From assembly GCA_913062655.1 (NCBI GenBank), contig CAJXXO010000153.1, positions 1 to 6,495 of the forward strand: DNA of 6,495 nt, in the 5' to 3' direction. The stretch comes from an uncultured Bacteroidota bacterium (GTDB lineage: Bacteria; Bacteroidota; Bacteroidia; Chitinophagales; S012-47). The notes beneath the pieces were generated by a model. The model was not told the DNA's origin. It did not search any database and worked only from the letters and a program-made list of their open reading frames with translations. How positions within the stretch are numbered: position 1 is the first letter of the stretch; each line of letters opens with the position of its first letter. A program made the translations under genes and the position numbers. Positions 1 through 4,715 of this stretch are shown in pieces.

Positions 1-1
1 C

Positions 2-418
2 GGTTTCTGCACAGAGACAGAAGAGGATCACCAGGAAACGCTGAGTATGCTGGAAACGGTGAAGTACGACATGAACTACATGTTTTACTACTCTGAACGG
101 CCTGGCACATTGGCGGCCCGTAAACTTGAGGACGATGTGCCTTTAGAGACCAAGAAAAGAAGATTAAGTGAGATCATTCGTCTACAAAACCAGCACTCCT
201 ACGAGCGTAACCAAGCCGATGTGGGCAAGACGTTCAAGGTGCTGATTGAGGGCAACTCCAAACGCTCTGATGCGGAATGGTGTGGCCGAAATGATCAAAA
301 TAAAATGATCGTATTCCCCAAAACGGCTGATCATTTACAACCCGGTGACTACGTGAAGGTAACGGTGACTGACTTCACCTCCGCTACTTTGCGTGGCGAG
401 ATAACAGCAACCGTGTAA
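2..418 (+). CDS. miaB: tRNA-2-methylthio-N6-dimethylallyladenosine synthase MiaB, C-terminal part (5' end outside window)
   Basis: MiaB is a radical-SAM iron-sulfur enzyme that methylthiolates i6A37 in tRNAs reading UNN codons, giving ms2i6A. The frame is open from the first bases of the window, and 138 residues are visible before the TAA. The fragment starts with GFCTETEEDHQETL, typical of the end of the radical-SAM barrel. The family motif YSERPGT follows at residues 30-36, then ARKLEDDVP. A C-terminal TRAM RNA-binding domain spans about residues 72-136. The N-terminal UPF0004 domain and the CxxxCxxC cluster motif lie upstream and cannot be checked. An ATG at 47 is internal to the domain and is not the real start. 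The next gene begins 2 nt after the stop, suggesting co-transcription. The related RimO is less likely, because YSERPGT and the EDDVP segment match MiaB better. Confidence 0.95.
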   Translation, partial: GFCTETEEDHQETLSMLETVKYDMNYMFYYSERPGTLAARKLEDDVPLETKKRRLSEIIRLQNQHSYERNQADVGKTFKVLIEGNSKRSDAEWCGRNDQNKMIVFPKTADHLQPGDYVKVTVTDFTSATLRGEITATV

Positions 419-420
419 AT

Positions 421-1683
421 ATGGCATTCGAACCGGCAACATTTGGACAGAAGGAGTTGAATAGCGTAAAGCAGCGGTTTGGCATCATTGGGAATGCCCC
501 TTCGTTAAACTACGCCTTATCTGTCGCTATGCGTGTGGCGCCAACGGATCTTTCGGTGTTGATCACCGGGGAGAGCGGAGTAGGTAAGGAGGTGTTTTCC
601 AAGATCATTCACAACCTTAGCCCCCGTAAGCACAACAGCTTTATTGCTGTCAATTGTGGTGCCATTCCGGAAGGTACGATCGACTCAGAGCTTTTCGGCC
701 ACGAAAAAGGGGCCTTTACCGGGGCCACCGATATGCGTAAAGGGTACTTTGAGACCGTAAGTGGCGGTACCATTTTTCTTGATGAGATTGGAGAAATGCC
801 GGTGAGCACACAAGCACGGCTGCTGCGCGTGTTGGAAACCGGTGAATTCATAAAGGTGGGATCGTCTAAGGTGCAGAAAACCGATGTTCGGGTGGTGGCG
901 GCTACCAACGTTGACCTGCTGGAAAATGTGCAACAAGGTAAGTTTCGTGAAGACCTCTACTACCGGCTGAATACGGTACCCTTATTTGTGCCACCCTTAC
1001 GGGAAAGGGGAGAAGATATCCACCTGCTATTCCGCAAGTTTACAACAGACTTTGCCGACCGTTACCGCACTCAGCCGGTCAGGCTATCACCCGAGGCGGT
1101 GCAGTTGTTGAATGATTACGACTGGCCTGGAAATGTGCGGGAACTCAAGAATGTCGCTGAACAGATCTCCGTATTAGCAGTAGATCGGGCCATTGGTGCA
1201 GAGGAGCTCATGCCTTTTCTGCCCAATCAACAGTCGCGGTTGCCGGCCATCTACAAGTCGCAAGCCCAGGGTACACCCGACATGAGCGAACGGGAGATCA
1301 TGTACAAGCTGCTATTCGATATGCGCAAGGACTTGAACGACCTGAAAAGTTTTGTGCTGCGCATGGCCGATGTCACTAATATGCCCACTGAATCGAATGA
1401 TTTTCGAGACGATTTTGGCAAAGAAGAGCAACTGGACAACCACCTCGATCTGATACAAGACCCGGAAAAGAATCCTATTGTAATATCGCAGGCCACACCC
1501 CGTTATTCAGAAAGTGCACCAGTTGACGAGGAGGAGTCGCTCTCCATTGCAGATAAAGAGCGTGAACTGATTATCAAAGCGTTGAAAAAGCACAAGGGGA
1601 AGCGTAAGGATGCTGCCTTGGACCTGGGTATCTCTGAGCGTACCCTCTATCGTAAAATCAAAGAATACCACATTGATGAATAG
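421..1683 (+). CDS. Sigma-54-dependent transcriptional activator (AAA+ enhancer-binding protein with Fis-type HTH, no sensory domain)
   Basis: This 420-residue protein is predicted to bind upstream DNA sites and use ATP hydrolysis to open promoters held by RNA polymerase-sigma-54. The AAA+ domain spans about residues 20-270. It has Walker A GESGVGKE (50-57), the sigma-54 contact loop GAFTGA intact at 97-102, Walker B GGTIFLDE (115-122), the FREDLYYRLN arginine-finger region (175-184) and sensor II WPGNVREL (235-242). The Fis-type helix-turn-helix is about 378-416, with ALDLGISERTLYRKIKEY at its end. There is no receiver, GAF or PAS domain: the AAA+ domain begins almost at the N-terminus, as in PspF. 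About 100 residues separate the AAA+ core from the HTH. They include a charged, probably helical stretch (288-315) and an acidic, likely flexible stretch (325-375). The ATG lies 2 nt after the miaB stop, and the gene overlaps lptE by 8 nt. Its signal and targets are not shown by the sequence; groESL is a candidate target because of the sigma-54-like promoter at 4327-4342. Confidence 0.93.
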   Translation: MAFEPATFGQKELNSVKQRFGIIGNAPSLNYALSVAMRVAPTDLSVLITGESGVGKEVFSKIIHNLSPRKHNSFIAVNCGAIPEGTIDSELFGHEKGAFTGATDMRKGYFETVSGGTIFLDEIGEMPVSTQARLLRVLETGEFIKVGSSKVQKTDVRVVAATNVDLLENVQQGKFREDLYYRLNTVPLFVPPLRERGEDIHLLFRKFTTDFADRYRTQPVRLSPEAVQLLNDYDWPGNVRELKNVAEQISVLAVDRAIGAEELMPFLPNQQSRLPAIYKSQAQGTPDMSEREIMYKLLFDMRKDLNDLKSFVLRMADVTNMPTESNDFRDDFGKEEQLDNHLDLIQDPEKNPIVISQATPRYSESAPVDEEESLSIADKERELIIKALKKHKGKRKDAALDLGISERTLYRKIKEYHIDE

Positions 1684-2176
1684 CATAAGGGGGGTGGTTG
1701 TTTTGTTCGTACTATTCCTGCTAGGGGGGTGCTACTCTTTTCAAGATGCGAGCTTCGATCCGAATTTGAAAACCTTCACCGTAGACCTATTTGTTAATGA
1801 ATCGTCCAATACCAACCCAGCGCTGAGTCAGCAGTTTACCGAATCGCTGAAGGATAAAGTGATCTCTGAAAGCAACTTGCGCTTTATAGAGTCGCAGCAG
1901 GCAGATGTGGTGTTTTCCGGGGCCATTACCCGGTACCAGGTGGAAGCTTTAGCACCCGGGGCCAACGAAGTAGCCGATCAGAATCAGCTTACTATGGCGG
2001 TGAAAGTATCCTTCATCAATAATACCAAACCGGGTGATACCTGGGAACAAACTTTTTCCCGGTTTGCCAACTTTGAGAGTAACCTTAACTTTATCAATAT
2101 TGAAGACGAATTGGTCACTGAGATCATTCGTCAACTCGTAGACGATATTTTCAGACGTGCCTTTGTCAATTGGTAA
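1676..2176 (+). CDS. lptE: LPS-assembly outer-membrane lipoprotein LptE (Bacteroidota type)
   Basis: LptE plugs the LptD barrel in the outer membrane and helps deliver LPS to the cell surface. The 166-residue product starts with a lipoprotein signal peptide: a short basic n-region (MNSIR), a hydrophobic core (7-16) and the lipobox LGGC with acylated Cys19. The mature part begins CYSFQDASFDP and continues with KTFTVDLFVNES, NPALSQQFTESLKDK, TMAVKVSFINN and ETFSRF-like WEQTFSRFANFES. It ends in the amphipathic EDELVTEIIRQLVDDIFRRAFVNW-type C-terminus, all typical of the Bacteroidota LptE family. I chose the ATG at 1676 because it puts the signal peptide at the N-terminus. A longer in-frame start at 1610 lies inside the upstream gene and would bury the signal. 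The ATG overlaps the previous stop (ATGAATAG), so translational coupling is likely. Confidence 0.9.
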   Translation: MNSIRGVVVLFVLFLLGGCYSFQDASFDPNLKTFTVDLFVNESSNTNPALSQQFTESLKDKVISESNLRFIESQQADVVFSGAITRYQVEALAPGANEVADQNQLTMAVKVSFINNTKPGDTWEQTFSRFANFESNLNFINIEDELVTEIIRQLVDDIFRRAFVNW

Positions 2177-2177
2177 C

Positions 2178-3143
2178 ATGCAACCCGAGACCATAGCCCA
2201 AATCATAGAAGACCTGAGCCTGCTGCACGAAGTAACAGTGGAAGAGCTGGAAGGGGTGGTGAAGCAATACCCCTACTTTGCGATGGGGCACGTTTTATTG
2301 CTGAAGAAGTACCAATTGGTAGATGGTCAACAGTTTGATCGATACTTGCCCATGGCAGCCATCCACGTGGCTGATAGAAAGCGGTTGCACGCTTTTGTGG
2401 AGGCCACCATACCGGAGCCCGTGCCTGTAGAGCCAACAGAAGAGAGCGATTCGCAAACTACGGAAGCAAAGACAGCAGCAGATGAATTGATGGCCTACCT
2501 GGCTGATAAGCCATCGCCAGCTACGGATAATCCGCCTTCATCGGTAGCTGCCCCTGCAGCCGAGACAGCAGATGAAGAATCGACCGGGGAAGAAGCAGAG
2601 TCTTTGGTAGACGAAACAACAGCCCCTGCCGAAGTGCCGGTAGAGGAAGAAAGCCCAGCGGCAGACACAGAGCCGGTTTCGCAGGCTGAACCGACTGATA
2701 CAGCAACGACTGCCGGGCCGCCCATCGATGCGGAGAAGCATACTTTTGGGGAATGGCTGCAGCGATTCGCAGGAACACCCAAAGCTGAAACAACACCAGC
2801 GCAAGCGGATACCCAACAAAAGGAAGCGAACCTGCCAACTGATCCTGCTGCGGCAGGAGAAGCCTTTATGGCTAGGCAACTACAGTCAGATACACCGCAT
2901 GATAAGCTTATCACCGGCAATAATCCGGTAGATAGCGAGGAAATAGAGGCGGTAGAGGGCCAAGCTAAAAAGAGTGTTGAAATGGGAGATGCGCTGGTGA
3001 CCGAAACTTTAGCCAAGATCTTTACAGCGCAAGGCAACCGGGCCAAAGCCATCGAAACCTACGAGAAACTACGTTTGAAATATCCGGAAAAAAGTGATTA
3101 CTTTGCAGCGCAAATTGAGAAACTTCAGGAAAACCAGTCCTAA
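2178..3143 (+). CDS. Acidic low-complexity protein with C-terminal TPR-like segment, function unknown
   Basis: I do not recognise a named function. The 321-residue product has three parts. The first is a compact, mostly helical N-terminal segment (about 1-75) with ELEGVVKQYPYF, a pattern seen in similarly placed Bacteroidota proteins. The second is a long Ala/Glu/Pro/Thr-rich stretch (about 78-250), probably disordered, broken by a short island HTFGEWLQRF (188-197). The third is a C-terminal helical pair (about 267-316) with ALVTETLAKIFTAQGNRAKA followed by IETYEKLRLKYPEKSDYF, which reads as a tetratricopeptide repeat. No signal peptide or membrane segment is visible, so it is probably cytoplasmic. 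The ATG at 2178 is 1 nt after the lptE stop. An alternative GTG at 2157 would overlap lptE by 20 nt and add only seven residues. secG starts directly after the stop. The position between lptE and secG hints at envelope or export work, but this is inference. Confidence 0.82.
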   Translation: MQPETIAQIIEDLSLLHEVTVEELEGVVKQYPYFAMGHVLLLKKYQLVDGQQFDRYLPMAAIHVADRKRLHAFVEATIPEPVPVEPTEESDSQTTEAKTAADELMAYLADKPSPATDNPPSSVAAPAAETADEESTGEEAESLVDETTAPAEVPVEEESPAADTEPVSQAEPTDTATTAGPPIDAEKHTFGEWLQRFAGTPKAETTPAQADTQQKEANLPTDPAAAGEAFMARQLQSDTPHDKLITGNNPVDSEEIEAVEGQAKKSVEMGDALVTETLAKIFTAQGNRAKAIETYEKLRLKYPEKSDYFAAQIEKLQENQS

Positions 3144-3449
3144 ATGTTAGTTGTACTTACCATTCTGATAACCATTGCTTGCATTTTGCTGACTTTGGTC
3201 GTGTTGATCCAAAATCCCAAAGGGGGTGGATTAGGAGCATCTTTTGGTGGCTTTAATAACCAAGTGATGGGCGTACAGCGTACGACTGACTTCCTCGAGA
3301 AGGCTACCTGGACCCTGGCCATCGTATTGATCGCCTTCAGCCTGCTAACCAAATTCTTTGTGCCTTCCAGCACGGCCCCTGCCGAGCCGGCTGCCGTAGA
3401 AGCACCCGCACAACAGCCTGCCCAGCAACCTTCTGAGCCGCTGAACTAA
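3144..3449 (+). CDS. secG: Protein translocase subunit SecG
   Basis: SecG is the small inner-membrane partner of SecY and SecE that improves SecA-driven protein export. The 101-residue product has two membrane helices, about residues 2-22 and 54-72. They are joined by a cytoplasmic loop with the family pattern VVLIQNPKGGGLGASFGG (19-36) and GVQRTTDFLEKATW (43-56). The C-terminal tail (75-101) is rich in Pro, Ala and Gln, as is common in Bacteroidota SecG. The ATG follows the preceding TAA with no gap, so translation is probably coupled. It is the last gene of the left + strand string. Its stop codon overlaps that of the opposing gene, so the transcript has no dedicated intergenic terminator. 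Confidence 0.95.
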   Translation: MLVVLTILITIACILLTLVVLIQNPKGGGLGASFGGFNNQVMGVQRTTDFLEKATWTLAIVLIAFSLLTKFFVPSSTAPAEPAAVEAPAQQPAQQPSEPLN

Positions 3450-4162
3450 GCGGAAGCCGCCAAATACCTTACAAATAGACGTTTCGCCACCGGCAGTAAA
3501 GTCTCTCTTTCCGGGAAAGGCATCTTACTGTATACCAGGTAGGTGGCCGGTAGATAAGACAGTTCAAAATCCCTTACCAATTGTTCTTTCAACTGCTCGA
3601 AGGTGGTGACTCGCTGTTTGTCATAGTCTCTTTTCCAAACGGTCCGCAAACCACGATACTTTTCTTCCGCCCTTTCATAGATCGAAAGTTCATAAGCATA
3701 CAGGCGAGTGGTAACGCTTTTCTCTTTGTAGAGAAAAAAGTAGCCGAAAGAAGTATCTAAGGGCATCACACCAATAGGTTCCACTTGCAGTTGTTCCTCC
3801 ACATAATCATAGATGGAGCGACCATTATCCAATTCCTTTTTGATCCTGGGCAGGGCAAAGTCAATAATCTGTTCCACAATTTCCAGGTAGGCATCATCGG
3901 CTGCCATTTTTTCAAAAGCAAGCGTAAACCGCTCCAGGTCAATGCGGGTGAGCCGTTTCGGCATTTGCTCCTCTGTGGATTGCTTGCGTTGACGTAAACC
4001 GACCAGGTTGTTGTAGTGCTCCACCAGTTCTGCCAGGGAAGGGTAGAGGCGCTGTTCGTTGAAATGGCGTCCTACATGCTGCAAATAGGCGAGCAACATG
4101 TACTTCTTGTACTCAAAGTCAATGTGTCCTTCTGTTACCCAGTTGTTTGACAAGGGGCGCAT
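3446..4162 (-). CDS. Conserved-looking protein of unknown function, likely soluble and mostly helical
   Basis: The 238-residue product begins MRPLSNNWVTEGHIDFEYKK and shows no signal peptide, membrane helix or catalytic motif that I recognise. The sequence is rich in charged and aromatic residues and probably mostly helical (for example YMLLAYLQHVGRHFNE at 21-36 and DAYLEIVEQIIDFALPRIKKEL at 90-111). A segment richer in Tyr/Phe (about 127-165) includes SFGYFFLYKEKS. Similar proteins with the opening 'P-L-S-x-x-W-V/I-T-E-G-H-I-D-F-E-Y-K-K-Y' occur in Bacteroidota as far as I recall, always as hypothetical proteins. The ATG at 4160-4162 is the natural start. The gene is convergent with secG, overlapping it by 4 nt, and divergent from groES, so the 233-bp region upstream must hold its promoter. 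A weak candidate -7 element, TATCTTTTTG, reads on the - strand at 4207-4198. No function is proposed. Confidence 0.85.
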   Translation of the reverse strand: MRPLSNNWVTEGHIDFEYKKYMLLAYLQHVGRHFNEQRLYPSLAELVEHYNNLVGLRQRKQSTEEQMPKRLTRIDLERFTLAFEKMAADDAYLEIVEQIIDFALPRIKKELDNGRSIYDYVEEQLQVEPIGVMPLDTSFGYFFLYKEKSVTTRLYAYELSIYERAEEKYRGLRTVWKRDYDKQRVTTFEQLKEQLVRDFELSYLPATYLVYSKMPFPERETLLPVAKRLFVRYLAASA

Positions 4163-4215
4163 AGGCTACTCTTTTTTGAATAAAAAGACTTTTCGTACAA
4201 AAAGATAGGAAATGC

Positions 4216-4251
4216 CTGTCAAAATGGTACAACCGGATGTACACCTGACAG
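4216..4251. repeat. Nested inverted repeat, possible activator-binding site
   Basis: The outer arms are CTGTCA (4216-4221) and TGACAG (4246-4251). Inside them, GTACA (4227-4231) and TGTAC (4238-4242) form a second inverted repeat around ACCGGA. The two centres differ by 1 bp, so this may be two overlapping sites rather than one hairpin. It centres near -119 relative to the predicted groES start at about 4353, a usual enhancer distance for a sigma-54 promoter. Binding by the activator encoded at 421-1683 is inference. Confidence 0.5.
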
Positions 4252-4264
4252 TGGAAAAGTGTCA
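4246..4264. repeat. Inverted repeat TGACA-N9-TGTCA, possible activator-binding site
   Basis: TGACA at 4246-4250 is mirrored by TGTCA at 4260-4264 with a 9-bp spacer. It shares its left half-site with the preceding repeat, so the region reads as an array of alternating TGTCA/TGACA half-sites. The arms are only 5 bp, so on its own it could be chance. The repeated use of the same half-site nearby is what makes it worth listing. Confidence 0.4.
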
Positions 4265-4266
4265 AT

Positions 4267-4286
4267 CCGTCAGCGATGACTGACGG
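4267..4286. promoter_or_regulatory. Perfect palindrome CCGTCAG-N6-CTGACGG, possible operator or enhancer site
   Basis: The two 7-bp arms are exact reverse complements around CGATGA. The site centres near -76 relative to the predicted groES start, 40 bp upstream of the -24 element. No T-tract follows directly, so it does not look like a terminator. The size and symmetry fit a site for a dimeric helix-turn-helix protein such as a Fis-type sigma-54 activator. It could instead serve a repressor or the divergent - strand gene. Confidence 0.55.
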
Positions 4287-4326
4287 CTTCAGGGTGAATA
4301 GTGAAAAAATGTCCTTTTTTTCGTTT

Positions 4327-4342
4327 TGGCACAACAAGTGCA
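4327..4342 (+). promoter_or_regulatory. Sigma-54 (-24/-12) promoter for groES-groEL
   Basis: The sequence TGGCACAACAAGTGCA matches the sigma-54 consensus TGGCACG-N4-TTGCA at 10 of 12 defined positions. It has the exact 10-bp spacing between the invariant GG (4328-4329) and GC (4340-4341). A T precedes TGG, as the consensus prefers. The predicted start is near 4353, giving a leader of about 43 nt before the groES ATG. A T-rich tract lies just upstream and palindromes lie further upstream, as expected for enhancer-dependent promoters. The match was made by eye; no scan score was computed. Confidence 0.68.
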
Positions 4343-4395
4343 ATACCTGCCCACGTGAGTTTAAAACACCATTGTTAACTAAAAACACAACAGCA

Positions 4396-4671
4396 ATGAG
4401 CGTAAACATCAAACCATTGGCTGATCGCGTGCTGGTAAAGCCAGCCGAGGCCGAGGAAACTACTAAGTCGGGTATCATCATTCCGGACTCTGCCAAAGAG
4501 AAGCCACAGCGCGGTACCATTCTCGCTGTAGGTAATGGTAAGAAGGATGAGCCGATGACCGTGAAAGAAGGGGATACCGTGTTGTACGGCAAGTATGCCG
4601 GTACGGAGATTAACATTGACGGAGATGACCTGCTGATCATGCGCGAAAGTGACATTTTCGCCATCATCTAA
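4396..4671 (+). CDS. groES: Co-chaperonin GroES (Hsp10)
   Basis: GroES is the heptameric lid that caps GroEL and encloses substrate proteins for ATP-driven folding in the cytoplasm. The 91-residue product starts MSVNIKPLADRVLVKPAEAEE, the Cpn10 signature region. The mobile loop (about 18-35) contains the GroEL-contacting hydrophobic tripeptide III at 27-29, followed by PDSAKEKPQRG. The segments TILAVGNG (41-48), VKEGDTVLYGKYAGTEI (56-72) and LLIMRESDIFAII (79-91) complete the beta barrel. The length is normal for the family. I chose the ATG at 4396 because it gives the standard N-terminus. An in-frame ATG at 4276 would add 40 unrelated residues over the promoter. There is no Shine-Dalgarno sequence; the leader is A-rich, as is usual in Bacteroidota. 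groEL follows after 44 nt. Confidence 0.97.
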   Translation: MSVNIKPLADRVLVKPAEAEETTKSGIIIPDSAKEKPQRGTILAVGNGKKDEPMTVKEGDTVLYGKYAGTEINIDGDDLLIMRESDIFAII

Positions 4672-4715
4672 TCTGATCTACACAAGCAATTACCCAAATA
4701 AAAAATACGATTACC

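Larger units (their letters stand above)
4163..4395. other. Divergent intergenic control region between the unknown gene (-) and groES (+)
   Basis: These 233 bp carry no credible gene. From left to right they hold an AT-rich stretch upstream of the - strand gene (4163-4212), a cluster of inverted repeats (4216-4286), and an A6 tract (4304-4309) followed closely by a T7 tract (4315-4321). A sigma-54-like promoter (4327-4342) and an A-rich leader without a Shine-Dalgarno sequence lead to the groES ATG. The groES frame happens to stay open back to an ATG at 4276, but that extension covers the promoter and one inverted repeat and looks nothing like GroES. I found no CIRCE-type repeat (TTAGCACTC-N9-GAGTGCTAA) and no TAnnTTTG element for groES. 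Confidence 0.8.

Noticed and set aside
394..409. Second sigma-54-like site (TGGCGAGATAACAGCA) just before the activator gene
   Set aside because: It keeps GG-N10-GC but misses several other consensus positions, lies in the miaB coding sequence, and would put the start at about the ATG itself. Probably chance.
1610..1675. Longer start for lptE inside the preceding gene
   Set aside because: It would place 22 residues before a clear lipoprotein signal peptide and overlap the HTH coding region by 74 nt.
2157..2177. GTG start for the TPR-like gene
   Set aside because: It adds only seven residues translated from the lptE 3' end. The ATG 1 nt after the lptE stop is the simpler choice, although GTG cannot be excluded.
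2495..3052. Antisense reading frame of 185 codons opposite the TPR-like gene
   Set aside because: It is a Ser/Ala/Val-rich mirror of the low-complexity GC-rich coding strand, with no recognisable domain.
3448..3462. Small GCGG/CCGC hairpin at the secG end as a terminator
   Set aside because: The stem is only 4 bp and no T-tract follows; it lies in the coding end of the opposing gene.
4198..4207. TATCTTTTTG on the - strand as the promoter -7 element of the unknown gene
   Set aside because: It only approximates TAnnTTTG, and the nearest TTTG upstream is too close (about 12 bp) to be its -33 partner; kept only as a weak hint in the gene entry.
4276..4395. In-frame N-terminal extension of groES from an ATG at 4276
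   Set aside because: The added 40 residues do not resemble GroES and would cover the sigma-54-like promoter and part of a palindrome. The ATG at 4396 gives the standard Cpn10 start.
4119..4667. Antisense reading frame of 182 codons across the intergenic region and groES
   Set aside because: It overlaps groES and the regulatory region and has no protein-like motif.
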